NCBI RefSeq assembly: GCF_001427825.1
Contig: NZ_LMGT01000006.1
Span: 62,001-126,000, forward strand
From: Brevundimonas sp. Root608
Lineage (GTDB): Bacteria; Pseudomonadota; Alphaproteobacteria; Caulobacterales; Caulobacteraceae
Reading direction: 5' to 3'
DNA: 64,000 bases
The position numbers were made by a program, and so were the translations under genes. How positions within the stretch are numbered: the first letter of the stretch is position 1; each line of letters opens with the position of its first letter. Below, piece by piece: positions 1 through 8,147 of this stretch. The notes under the pieces are model-generated. The model saw only the letters and a program-made list of their open reading frames with translations. It did not search any database and was not told where the DNA came from.

Positions 1-275
1 TCGATGGGGAAGCTGAGGGTCCGGCCGTTCCATTGCGGATCTAGCGGCGTGCGCGACGGACCGGCGGCGAGCAGGCGCGTGATCTGGCCGCGGGCGAGGG
101 TTTCGGCGCCGGCGGCGTACCACTGGGCCTGGCTCTGCGTCTCGACATTGGTCGCGCGGCGCACCGAGAAGCGGACGTCGTCGAGGATGGCCACCGCCAC
201 CACCGACATGACGGCGACCAGCAGCAGGACCGTCAGCAGGGCCATGCCCTCGCGCTCGCGCCGCGACCGGCTCAT
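1..275 (-). CDS. gspK: Type II secretion minor pseudopilin GspK (partial, 3' end outside window)
   Basis: Only the first 91 codons are present; the gene runs off the left edge. The start ATG (273-275) overlaps the gspJ stop as ATGA. The N-terminus is a basic leader ending REREG, followed by MALLTVLLLVAV and a long hydrophobic helix, then the QAQWYAAGAE segment typical of GspK. Residue 5 after the predicted prepilin cleavage is Thr, not Glu, as is normal for GspK, the tip pseudopilin. It caps the periplasmic pseudopilus with GspI and GspJ. Position directly after gspJ supports the call. gspL, gspM and any gspN would be expected beyond the window edge. Confidence 0.9.
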   Translation of the reverse strand, partial: MSRSRREREGMALLTVLLLVAVMSVVAVAILDDVRFSVRRATNVETQSQAQWYAAGAETLARGQITRLLAAGPSRTPLDPQWNGRTLSFPI

Positions 276-862
276 CGGCCGCTCCCGACGAGGAACAACT
301 GGTCGATGCGGCCATAGCCCTGGACCGTCATTCCAATGCGCACCGCGTCGGGCAGCGGACGGTCGATACTGGAGATGAAGGCCGGCGCCGCCTCGCCGTC
401 GCGGACGAAGCCGACTGTGACGTCGCGCACGCCGCGGTACAGCACCTGCGGCGGCCCGGGGCGGGCGCCGTCGAGATGGCTGGAGACGCGGCGTTCCAGC
501 CGGTCCCCGACCAGCCGGTATTCGACCCGCTGCAGCGACGGCCGCGCCTGTTCTCCGGGGTTGCTCCAGCCCGCGCGGGTGAGGACGAGGATGGGGTCGC
601 CGGGCGCCGTCGCCCCGACCATGGGCTGGGGCACGGGCCGGCCGGTGGGGCCGCGCGAGCGCCGGCCGGTGGCCTGGCCGAGGTCGGTGCGCAGCAGGCC
701 GCGCATGCGCTGCAGGTCGCCGACGCGGTCGCTGGCGGCCTTGACCGCGAACCGGTTGTCGATGGTCACGCCCAGCACGGCCGCGCCCGCCGCCGCGATC
801 ATGGCGAAGATCATCAGCGAGACCAGAACCTCGACCAGGGTGAAGCCCGCCCGCCGGGTCAT
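272..862 (-). CDS. gspJ: Type II secretion minor pseudopilin GspJ
   Basis: 196 aa. It begins MTRRAG then FTLVEVLVSLMIFAM, a prepilin signal cleaved after Gly6 with Glu5 of the mature protein present, followed by one hydrophobic helix. The soluble domain, with a GYGRIDQ stretch near the C-terminus, matches GspJ in length. GspJ forms the pseudopilus tip with GspI and GspK. The start ATG overlaps the gspI stop by 4 bp and the gspK start overlaps its own stop, so these genes are translationally coupled. The leader should be cut by the GspO peptidase encoded at 12740-13474. Confidence 0.93.
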   Translation of the reverse strand: MTRRAGFTLVEVLVSLMIFAMIAAAGAAVLGVTIDNRFAVKAASDRVGDLQRMRGLLRTDLGQATGRRSRGPTGRPVPQPMVGATAPGDPILVLTRAGWSNPGEQARPSLQRVEYRLVGDRLERRVSSHLDGARPGPPQVLYRGVRDVTVGFVRDGEAAPAFISSIDRPLPDAVRIGMTVQGYGRIDQLFLVGSGR

Positions 863-1227
863 GACGCGCGCGACCGGAACAGGGTGCGTTCGGCGGCCTG
901 ACCCTCGGCGTCGCTGACGCGGACGTCGATGCGCAGCATGCCGGCGACGTCAGTGGCGGCGACGACCCGGGTCCAGTTCCAGCGACGGCCCGCCAGTTCG
1001 ACCTGACCCGCGGACGTCCCCTCTCCGATAACCGGCATCGTCGCCGCCTCGACCGCCAGGTTCTCGGCCACGACGCCGCCGAGGGTGCGGGTCTCGACGC
1101 GCGCCGCGGAGCGGGTGTTCTCGCCCGAGAGGTTGAGCAAGGCCATGGCGGCGAGGCTGAACACGGACAGGGCGACCAGCATTTCGATCAGGGTGAAACC
1201 CTGTCTGGTCTCAGAATTCCCGATCAT
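859..1227 (-). CDS. gspI: Type II secretion minor pseudopilin GspI
   Basis: 122 aa from the ATG at 1225-1227. The short leader MIGNSETRQG precedes FTLIEMLVALSVFSL, a canonical class III prepilin signal with Glu5. The remainder has the GspI pattern, including RRWNWTRVV near residue 80. The open frame extends upstream to 1554, but that stretch crosses a palindromic repeat and the end of gspH and gives no plausible leader. The chosen start codon lies inside the left arm of the REP-like repeat, so the repeat appears to supply the first codons. The 134-bp gap to gspH breaks an otherwise overlapping operon. Confidence 0.9.
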   Translation of the reverse strand: MIGNSETRQGFTLIEMLVALSVFSLAAMALLNLSGENTRSAARVETRTLGGVVAENLAVEAATMPVIGEGTSAGQVELAGRRWNWTRVVAATDVAGMLRIDVRVSDAEGQAAERTLFRSRAS

Positions 1228-1348
1228 CCCGGCGAAAGCCGGGACCCGGTTCCTTGAGCGATCGGCCGCACAGGGTGCGCACCGAAAGCGATCCCGAAAA
1301 GTCCGCCCCACGAAAGGACCGGGTCCCGGCTTTCGCCGGGATGATCGG
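1220..1348. repeat. REP-like inverted doublet between gspH and gspI
   Basis: Arms 1220-1250 and 1318-1348 are perfect 31-bp reverse complements separated by 67 bp. Each arm contains its own small hairpin, CCCGGC-GAAA-GCCGGG (1228-1243) and the complement on the right arm. This is the layout of paired REP elements. A third copy of the same core lies at 50242-50273. The doublet sits inside the gspC-K operon and could slow RNA decay or attenuate transcription; that role is inferred. Confidence 0.9.
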
Positions 1349-1361
1349 AAAGTCGGGAAAA

Positions 1362-1829
1362 TCATCGGAGGGTGACCTCCCCCGCCCCGTCCACCGTCAC
1401 GGTCTTGCCCTTGCCGTCGCGGGCCAGCGTCAGGGTCGCCGGCTCGGCGACGCCGGTGGGATCGAAGACGAAGCGCGCGCTTTCGGCGGGGCTGACGGCC
1501 GTCCCCGCCCGCCAGGTCTCGGGCCCGAACGGACCATCGGACAGCGCCGACCATTCCCGGCCGTCGAAGACGGTGAAGGCGTAGCCCGCCGGGGTGACCT
1601 CGACAGCGACCGGGCGGTTGGACAGCACGGCCTCGTCGCGCGCCCTCGACAGCCGGGCCGCGAACCGCACGGCCTCGGCGCCGACGGCCGGGCGCGGATC
1701 GGGAACCGCCAACACGACCGCGCCGGCGGCAAGGCCGAGGATGGCCACGACCATCAGCAGCTCGACCAATGTAAAGCCCGCTCGGCCAGCACGGGATTTA
1801 ACCCTGCCAGTTGCCCAGATCGGCGTCAT
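1362..1829 (-). CDS. gspH: Type II secretion minor pseudopilin GspH
   Basis: 155 aa from the ATG at 1827-1829. The leader ends SRAGRAG and is followed by FTLVELLMVVAILGLAAGA, a standard prepilin signal and helix; Glu5 is present. The soluble part includes the GspH-type FTVFDGREWSAL segment. The start lies inside the 3' end of gspG (32-bp overlap) and is preceded by a purine-rich GGAGGGGGG Shine-Dalgarno, which favours it over the longer open frame reaching 1952. GspH is the pseudopilin joining the tip complex to the GspG shaft. The REP doublet begins 14 bp beyond its stop. Confidence 0.9.
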   Translation of the reverse strand: MTPIWATGRVKSRAGRAGFTLVELLMVVAILGLAAGAVVLAVPDPRPAVGAEAVRFAARLSRARDEAVLSNRPVAVEVTPAGYAFTVFDGREWSALSDGPFGPETWRAGTAVSPAESARFVFDPTGVAEPATLTLARDGKGKTVTVDGAGEVTLR

Positions 1830-2247
1830 TGCCCTCACCCCCCTCCTTGCCGTCCGCGCCCAGGGAGAAGACGTCGAACTGGCCGCCGTGCGCGCTGGGG
1901 CGGCGGTAGCCGTACGGATTGCCCCACGGATCCTCGGGCAGGCGGCGCACATAGCCGCCGGGACGGTAGCGGTCCGGATTGACCAGACCGGCCGGGGCCG
2001 CGACCAGCGCCTGCAGGTCCGCCGGGAAGTCGAGGTTGTCGAGGCGGTAGGTCTCGATGGCCTGCTCCAGGGTGGAAATGTCGGCCCTGGCCTTGCCGAC
2101 CATGGCCCGGTCCTGGCTGGGCAGGACGTTGATCGCCACCACCGTGGCCAGAAGGCCGATGATGACGATGACCACCATCAGCTCGACGAGCGTAAAGCCG
2201 GCTCGCCGGCGACGCTTTGAGATTTTACGTTCGATTTCAGTCGTCAT
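1798..2247 (-). CDS. gspG: Type II secretion major pseudopilin GspG
   Basis: 149 aa from the ATG at 2245-2247, which has a GAGGAG Shine-Dalgarno seven bases upstream; a GTG at 2262 overlapping the gspF stop is an alternative. The leader KRRRRAG is followed by FTLVELMVVIVIIGLLA. The GspG hallmarks are all present: DPWGNPYGY near residue 108 and the C-terminal SLGADGKEGGEGNDAD motif that forms the calcium site, ending in GNW. GspG polymerises into the pseudopilus shaft that pushes folded substrates through the secretin. Confidence 0.96.
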   Translation of the reverse strand: MTTEIERKISKRRRRAGFTLVELMVVIVIIGLLATVVAINVLPSQDRAMVGKARADISTLEQAIETYRLDNLDFPADLQALVAAPAGLVNPDRYRPGGYVRRLPEDPWGNPYGYRRPSAHGGQFDVFSLGADGKEGGEGNDADLGNWQG

Positions 2248-2258
2248 GGCCACGCTCC

Positions 2259-3476
2259 TCACCCCATCGCCAGGGTGTTGATCTGCAGAATGGGAAGAAG
2301 GATCGACAGCACGATCAGGGCGACCACGCCGCCCATGACGACGATGATCGCCGGCTCCAGCAGGCTGAGCATCACGGCGGTGAAGGTGGAGAATTCGCGC
2401 TCCAGATAGTCGGCGGCGCGCTCCAGCATGGGCTCCAGCCGGCCGCTGCTCTCGCCCGAGGCGGTCATGTAGACGAGGATCGGCGGGAAGACGTCGGCGC
2501 GGCGCATGGCGGCGGACAGCCCCCCGCCCTCGCGCACCGCCTCGGCCATGGTCTCGGTGGCGAGGCGCAGGCGGCGGTTGGAGACGGTGCGGGCGGTGAT
2601 GGTCAGACCCTCCAGCACCGGCAGGCCGGCCGCGATCATGGTGGACAGGGTGCGGGCCATCTTCGCCCCGTGCAGGTCACGCGTCAGACGGCCGATCAGG
2701 GGTAGCCGCAGCACGGACGTATCGGCCCTCAGGCGGATCGCCGGATTGCGCAGCAGGACCGCGCCGATCAGGCCGCCGGCGACGAGGACCAGCGCCAGCA
2801 ACCAGCCCCAGTCGCGCATCAGTTGGGAGACGCCGATGACCAACCGCGTCAGCAGCGGCAGGGTCTGGTTCATGCTGTCGAACTGGTCGACCACCCTGGG
2901 CACGACGAAGGTCATCATGGCGGTGATGACGCCCAGGGCCACGACCGCCAGCACGATCGGATAGACCAGGGCGGTGATCACCTTGCCGCGCACCACCTGA
3001 TCGCGCTCCAGCCCATCGGCGAGGCGTTCGAGGATCGGCTCGAGCGCGCCCGAGGTCTCGCCGGCCGAGACCATAGCCCGATACAGCGGCGGGAAGGCCT
3101 GACCCTGCAGGGCCATGGCGTCCGACAGGCGGCGGCCCTCCATCACGCCCGCATGGACGCCGTCCAGCACGCGGCGGACGGCCGGACGGTCGGCCTGCAG
3201 CGCGATGGTGCGCAGGGCCTCCTCGATCGGGGCGACGGAGACGAGGGTGGAGAGCTGGCGGGTGGTCAGGGCCAGGGTCTTGGCATTGAGTTTCGTCGCC
3301 TTGCGCGGTCCGGCCTGTTCGGTCCGCGAGACGGCGCCGCGCGCGGTCGTGACCTCCAGCGGCATCAGACGGCGGCGGGCCAGGACGGCGCGCACGGCGC
3401 CCTCGTCGGCGGCGGTCACCGCCCCGGTGACGGTGCGCCCGCCGGCGTCGACGGCGACATAGTCGAAGGCCGCCAT
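2259..3476 (-). CDS. gspF: Type II secretion inner-membrane platform protein GspF
   Basis: 405 aa, the usual GspF length. It has two GspF domains (about residues 68-190 and 270-390) and three transmembrane segments, with LVYPIVLAVVALGVITAMM in the middle and a C-terminal VVMGGVVALIVLSILLPI helix. The N-terminal YVAVDAGGRTVTGAV is typical of the family. GspF is the polytopic platform that couples the GspE ATPase to pseudopilus assembly. The ATG overlaps the gspE stop by one base and ends 11 bp before gspG. Confidence 0.96.
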   Translation of the reverse strand: MAAFDYVAVDAGGRTVTGAVTAADEGAVRAVLARRRLMPLEVTTARGAVSRTEQAGPRKATKLNAKTLALTTRQLSTLVSVAPIEEALRTIALQADRPAVRRVLDGVHAGVMEGRRLSDAMALQGQAFPPLYRAMVSAGETSGALEPILERLADGLERDQVVRGKVITALVYPIVLAVVALGVITAMMTFVVPRVVDQFDSMNQTLPLLTRLVIGVSQLMRDWGWLLALVLVAGGLIGAVLLRNPAIRLRADTSVLRLPLIGRLTRDLHGAKMARTLSTMIAAGLPVLEGLTITARTVSNRRLRLATETMAEAVREGGGLSAAMRRADVFPPILVYMTASGESSGRLEPMLERAADYLEREFSTFTAVMLSLLEPAIIVVMGGVVALIVLSILLPILQINTLAMG

Positions 3477-4996
3477 CAGGCCGCGACCCCGCGATCGGCG
3501 GCGTCGGGCTCGAGATCCGCCGTTTCCTGGCGGGTGACGCGGACGGCCTCCTCCACCGAGGTGACGCCCTCGAGAACAAGCGCGCGCGCCCGCTGGGTGA
3601 GGGTGTCGGCTCCCGCCTTGCCGAAGGCGGCGGCGTTGATGGCTTCCTCATCAGCCTCGGCGGCGATCAGGCGGCGCACGCGGTCGTCGACGCGGATGAC
3701 TTCGTACAGGCCGACGCGACCGACATAGCCGGTGTTCTGGCAGTGGGCGCAGCCCTGCGGCCGCCAGACGCGGGCGCCGCGCTCGACCCCGGCCAGCCGG
3801 GCCGTGGCCGCGTCCGCCGTCTCGGGCCGGCGGCATTCGCCGCACAGCCGCCGCACCAGCCGCTGGGCCACAATCAGCCGCAGGGTCGAGGCCAGCAGGA
3901 AGGGCTCGACGCCCATGTCGCGCAGGCGGGTGATGGCCCCCGCGGCGTCATTGGTGTGGACGGTCGACAGGACGAGGTGGCCGGTCAGCGAGGCCTGGAC
4001 CGCGATCCGGGCCGTCTCGACGTCGCGGATTTCGCCGACCATGACCACGTCCGGGTCCTGACGCAGGATGGCGCGCAGGCCGGCGGCGAAGGTCATGCCG
4101 ACCTTGGGATTGACCTGGGTCTGGCCGACGCCGTCGATGGCGTATTCGACCGGGTCCTCGACCGTCAGGATGTTGCGCGTGGCGTCGTTCAGCAGCGACA
4201 GGCCGGCGTAGAGCGAGGTGGTCTTGCCCGAGCCCGTCGGGCCGGTGACGAGGATGATGCCGTTCGGCTCCTTCAGCGCGTGGCGGAAGGCGTCCAGCGC
4301 CTCGGACGACATGCCAAGCCGGTCCAGCGTCAGGCCCGCCTGCTCCTTGTCGAGGATGCGCAGCACGACTCGCTCGCCGGCGCGCGACGGCAGGGTCGAG
4401 ACGCGCACGTCAAGCGTCTTGCCGCCCAGCGTCAGGGGGATGCGCCCGTCCTGGGGCACGCGCTTCTCGGCGATGTCCAGCCGCGCCATAACCTTGATGC
4501 GCGACACCAGCAGGGGCGTGATCCGGGGATTGAGCGACAGGGTTTCGCGCAGCACGCCGTCGACGCGCATGCGCACGGTCAGGGCCGTCTCGAACGGCTC
4601 CAGATGGATGTCCGAGGCACCGGTGCGGACCGCCTCGGCTATGATGCCGTTGATCAGACGGATGACCGGGGCGTCGTCGGCCGTGTCCAGCAGGTCGGCG
4701 GCGGCGGGAATGTCGTCGATCAGGCTTTCGAGGCCGGACGGCATGTCCAGATCATCGCTGTCGGCGGCGTTCAGGTGGTCGCCGGCGTAGACCTCGGACA
4801 GCTGGCGGTCGAAGGCGGCCTGACCGAGCGGTTCGACGCGCAGGGGGCGACCGAGGGCGCGACGCGTCTCGATCAGGGCCGAGGGATCGGCGCCCTCGCG
4901 CAGGCCGACCACGGCGATGTCGCCGGCCTCGAGCAGGATCACGCCGTGCCGCTTGGCGAAGCCATAGGGCAGGGTCGGATTGATCAGGGTGATCAT
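3476..4996 (-). CDS. gspE: Type II secretion ATPase GspE
   Basis: 506 aa. The Walker A motif GPTGSGKTT is at residues 252-260. The Asp box ILTVEDPVEY (276-285), Walker B DPDVVMVGEIRD and His box TGHLVLSTVHTND follow in the order of secretion ATPases. A tetracysteine zinc module (Cys385, Cys388, Cys416, Cys419) is intact, which is characteristic of GspE. The SDIHLEPFE segment is near residue 128. It powers pseudopilus growth from the cytoplasmic face. It begins 7 bp after gspD and overlaps gspF by 1 bp. Confidence 0.97.
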   Translation of the reverse strand: MITLINPTLPYGFAKRHGVILLEAGDIAVVGLREGADPSALIETRRALGRPLRVEPLGQAAFDRQLSEVYAGDHLNAADSDDLDMPSGLESLIDDIPAAADLLDTADDAPVIRLINGIIAEAVRTGASDIHLEPFETALTVRMRVDGVLRETLSLNPRITPLLVSRIKVMARLDIAEKRVPQDGRIPLTLGGKTLDVRVSTLPSRAGERVVLRILDKEQAGLTLDRLGMSSEALDAFRHALKEPNGIILVTGPTGSGKTTSLYAGLSLLNDATRNILTVEDPVEYAIDGVGQTQVNPKVGMTFAAGLRAILRQDPDVVMVGEIRDVETARIAVQASLTGHLVLSTVHTNDAAGAITRLRDMGVEPFLLASTLRLIVAQRLVRRLCGECRRPETADAATARLAGVERGARVWRPQGCAHCQNTGYVGRVGLYEVIRVDDRVRRLIAAEADEEAINAAAFGKAGADTLTQRARALVLEGVTSVEEAVRVTRQETADLEPDAADRGVAA

Positions 4997-5003
4997 GGCG
5001 GCC

Positions 5004-7097
5004 TCAGCCTCCGGGGCTCGTCTGGACGGGCGGCAGGGGGCCGATGACCACCTCGCCGACCGGCGCGATCGCGCCGGACGCGACGGGCGGCTGGGTGCGC
5101 ATGTAGTCGCGCAGCATTTCGTCGAGGCCGGGCTCGACGCCCGGGGCGTTGTTCAGCTGCTGCTGACGCATATAGCCCCAGCGATCGGCGGCCAGGGTCT
5201 GGGCGTCGCCCGCATTGCGGATGATGGTCGGGCGGATGAAGACCATCAGATTGGTCCGCCCGCGTTGGCGGCTGGTCGAGCGGAACAGGGCGCCGACATA
5301 GGGGATGTCGCCCAGCCCCGGCACCTTGTCGACAGACAGCCGGTCGTTCTGGTCCAGCAGGCCGCCGGCCACGGCGATATCGCCATCGTCGACCACGAGC
5401 GTCGTCTCCAGCTCGCGCTTGTTCAGCACTAGGTCGCTGGCCGAGTTGGTCAGGACGCCGTTGATGCTGGACACCTCCTGGCGCAGGAACAGGGTGATGG
5501 AGCCGCCGGCGTTGATCTGCGGCCGCACGATCAGCTTGACGCCGATGTCCTGGCGCTGGGTCGTGCGGAAAGGGTTGGAATTGCCGTCCAGCAGGGTCTC
5601 GCCGGTCGTGATCGGCACTTCCTGGCCGACCAGGATGGTGGCCTCCTCATTGTCCAGCGTCATCAGCGACGGGGTCTGGAGAAGGTTGGAGCCCTCGTCG
5701 GTCTTGGCCGCGTTGATGATGAAGCCGAACAGGCCGTTGCCGATGCTGCCCCCGCCGCCGCCGATGAAGCCGTTGGCGCCCAGAAGCGTGTTCAGCGCCA
5801 GGTTCTGCAGCTGTTCGCGTAGGGGGTTGTCGTCTTCCAGTTGACCCGCCCCCACGCCGCCCGCGATGGGGACCAGCGGCGTGGCGCGGTCGGAATAATT
5901 GGTCAGGCCGACCGGATTGCCGTCCTCACCCGCGAGCAGCCACTGGACCCCCAACTCCTTGACGGCGTTGTCCGACAGCTCGACCACGATGGCTTCGATC
6001 AGTACCTGCTGGCGGCGCTGGTCCAGTTGGCGGATGACCTCTGACAGCATCCGCTGGGTGTCGGCCGAGGCCGAGATCACCAGGGCGTTGGCGCCGGGGA
6101 AGCGGGCGATGGTGGCGCGCTGGCCCGGGACGGGGGCGGTGGCCATGGGGCTGGCCGGAATGACCGCGGCCGCTGTGTCGCCCGAACCACCGCGCGAAGC
6201 ACTGGCGGGCACTGCATTGGCGCTGGCGGCCGTGACCTGCTGGCCGACGATCTGTTGCAGGACGGGCAGCAGGGCCTCAGCGTTGGCGTGCTGCAGGAAG
6301 ATGACCTTGACGTCGTCGGCGGACTCCGCCCGGCGGTCCAGATCCTCGATCAGCGGGCGGATGCGGGCCATGGCCGAGGGGTCGCCGCGCAGGACGATGG
6401 AGTTGGAGCTCTCGACCGACGTCACCGTGGCCATCCCCTGCCCCGGCTGGCCGCCCGGCGGGGCGAGGACGGACTGCAGCACGGCCGCGATCTCGCGCGC
6501 CGAGGAGTTCTGCAGCGTCACGACCTCGAAGCCCGTGCGGTCCACGTCGATGCGGCCTATCAGCGAGCGGATGCGGGCGAGATTGTCGGAGAAGTCGGCG
6601 ACGACGACGCTGTTGGCGCCGGGATTGGCCAGCACCTGGCCCTGCGGTCCGACCAGCGGGCGGACGGTCTCGGCGGCCGAGGCGGCGTCGATGTTGCGCA
6701 ACTGGAAGACCTCGGTGGAGAAGCGTTCCGAACCGACGGTCGACGGTCCCTGGGCCGCGCCCTGGGCCGGGCTTATGCGGTAGGCGCCCGATGAGGTCGG
6801 GGTCACCACCAGGCCGTTGGCGCGCAGGGTCGACAGGAAGACCTCGAATAGCTGGGCGCGGCTCAGCGGGCGGTCGCTGGTCACGGTCACCGTGCCGCTG
6901 ACCGCCGGGTCGACGATGAAGGTGCGACCGGTCGAGCGGGCCACGTCCTGGATGAAGGCGCGGATGTCGGCGCCCTGGACGTTCAGGGTCTGGCGCTCGC
7001 CCGACTGGGCCAGCACGGGCGTCGCCGCCAGGGGGCCCTGCACGGCGATGAGCGCCCCGAGGACGGCGGCCAGGACGCTTCGGTTCGATCGCTTCAA
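5004..7097 (-). CDS. gspD: Type II secretion outer-membrane secretin GspD
   Basis: 697 aa if started at TTG 7095-7097, which overlaps the gspC stop (TTGA). This start gives a good signal peptide (KRSNRSVLAAVLGALIAV, cleaved after VLAQ); the open frame upstream is gspC read in another frame. Order: N0 (LNVQGADIRAFIQDVARSTG), then N1-N3 modules with paired R-x-LI-DxxR motifs, then the secretin domain with VPITTGETL, RQDIGVKLIVRPQI and KVPGLGDIPYVGALF. It forms the outer-membrane exit channel. The Gly-rich FIGGGGGSIGNGLFGF segment in the channel domain is typical of secretins. Confidence 0.95.
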   Translation of the reverse strand: MKRSNRSVLAAVLGALIAVQGPLAATPVLAQSGERQTLNVQGADIRAFIQDVARSTGRTFIVDPAVSGTVTVTSDRPLSRAQLFEVFLSTLRANGLVVTPTSSGAYRISPAQGAAQGPSTVGSERFSTEVFQLRNIDAASAAETVRPLVGPQGQVLANPGANSVVVADFSDNLARIRSLIGRIDVDRTGFEVVTLQNSSAREIAAVLQSVLAPPGGQPGQGMATVTSVESSNSIVLRGDPSAMARIRPLIEDLDRRAESADDVKVIFLQHANAEALLPVLQQIVGQQVTAASANAVPASASRGGSGDTAAAVIPASPMATAPVPGQRATIARFPGANALVISASADTQRMLSEVIRQLDQRRQQVLIEAIVVELSDNAVKELGVQWLLAGEDGNPVGLTNYSDRATPLVPIAGGVGAGQLEDDNPLREQLQNLALNTLLGANGFIGGGGGSIGNGLFGFIINAAKTDEGSNLLQTPSLMTLDNEEATILVGQEVPITTGETLLDGNSNPFRTTQRQDIGVKLIVRPQINAGGSITLFLRQEVSSINGVLTNSASDLVLNKRELETTLVVDDGDIAVAGGLLDQNDRLSVDKVPGLGDIPYVGALFRSTSRQRGRTNLMVFIRPTIIRNAGDAQTLAADRWGYMRQQQLNNAPGVEPGLDEMLRDYMRTQPPVASGAIAPVGEVVIGPLPPVQTSPGG

Positions 7098-7975
7098 CGG
7101 CCTGTCCTTATGGTGGTGGTCTGCACGGCGCCGCCGCGTTCGAAGCGGATCTCGGCGCTGGTGCTGTTGGCGAGCTGGCCTCGCAGACCGGCGATGCGGT
7201 CGAGGCTGTCCAGCGAGGTCCCGTTGACGGCGAGGATGACGTCGCCCGACCGGAGGCCGGCAGCCTTCAGCGCGGCGCCGTCGCCGGCGGCCGAGACGGT
7301 GAAGCCGTTGACGCGCAGGCCCTGCATGCGGGGCCGCAGCGAAGCCTGGGCCATCAGCCGGGCGGGATCGACCCAGGGTCCGGCCGCCGCGGCCGGGGCG
7401 ACGGCGAGGGCGGCTTCGGCCGGCGGGCTGACGGTCTGGGGTCCGGGCGGCGGCGGAGGCGGCGGGGCGGCGCCGACGGGCGTGTCGCTGAAGATCAGGC
7501 GGGTGATCGAGCCGCCGCGCGCCAGGGTGACGTGATCCTGGCCGACCGACTGGAGGATCAGGCCCGGCTCGACCTCCTCGCCGACGCCGACAGAGACCTG
7601 CCGTCCGTCGGCCAGGCCGATGATGGCGGAGCCGCCGCCCGCGCCGCCGGCGCGAACGCCGAACAGGCGCATCTGGCTGCTGCCCGCCGCCGTGGCCTCG
7701 GCCAGACTGCTGAGGTCGCCGGTGCGGAAGAAGGCGTCGAAACGCTGGAAAACCGAATAGTCCGGCGGGGAGACCTCGAGCGGCGTGGAACTCGCGGTCG
7801 CGGTCTCGGCGCGAGGCTGGGCGACGATCCAGACCAGCTGACCCAGCTGGATGGCCAGCGCCATGGCCAGGGCGATCTCGACGCCGGCGCGCACGCGATC
7901 CGGACGCGCCGCAATGGCGTCCCGAACCTGGTCTCTGAAACTGCGCACTGCGCCGATCACTATGGCGTGCCCCAC
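7094..7975 (-). CDS. gspC: Type II secretion inner-membrane protein GspC
   Basis: 293 aa from a GTG. A single transmembrane helix lies at about residues 30-52. It is followed by the periplasmic homology region (LFGVRAGGAGGGSAIIGLAD, then VGEEVEPGLILQSVG), a proline-rich linker near residue 178 and a C-terminal PDZ domain (about 216-293, AAGLRSGDVILAVNGTSLD). GspC connects the inner-membrane platform to the N-terminal domains of the secretin and helps select substrates. It heads the gsp genes; the TonB receptor gene ends 172 bp upstream in the same direction, so co-transcription is plausible. Confidence 0.92.
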   Translation of the reverse strand: MGHAIVIGAVRSFRDQVRDAIAARPDRVRAGVEIALAMALAIQLGQLVWIVAQPRAETATASSTPLEVSPPDYSVFQRFDAFFRTGDLSSLAEATAAGSSQMRLFGVRAGGAGGGSAIIGLADGRQVSVGVGEEVEPGLILQSVGQDHVTLARGGSITRLIFSDTPVGAAPPPPPPPGPQTVSPPAEAALAVAPAAAAGPWVDPARLMAQASLRPRMQGLRVNGFTVSAAGDGAALKAAGLRSGDVILAVNGTSLDSLDRIAGLRGQLANSTSAEIRFERGGAVQTTTIRTGR

Positions 7976-8147
7976 GGAGCCCCGACGGCCCGGCGGACTC
8001 CCTAGACCAATCGTCCGGGTCCGGCTTCACCGCCACATGACGGCCCGGCGAACTGTCCGTGACGGTTGGTGCGCCCACGGACGAACCGCCGCAAAACAGT
8101 CGCGCAACGGTCCGGGGAAGCCGCCCGCGCGACCTCCCCGGTATGAT

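Noticed and set aside
8112-8141. Hairpin CCGGGGA/TCCCCGG after the TonB-receptor stop as a terminator
   Set aside because: Short 7-bp stem with a 16-nt loop and no following U-tract; not enough to call termination between receptor and gspC.
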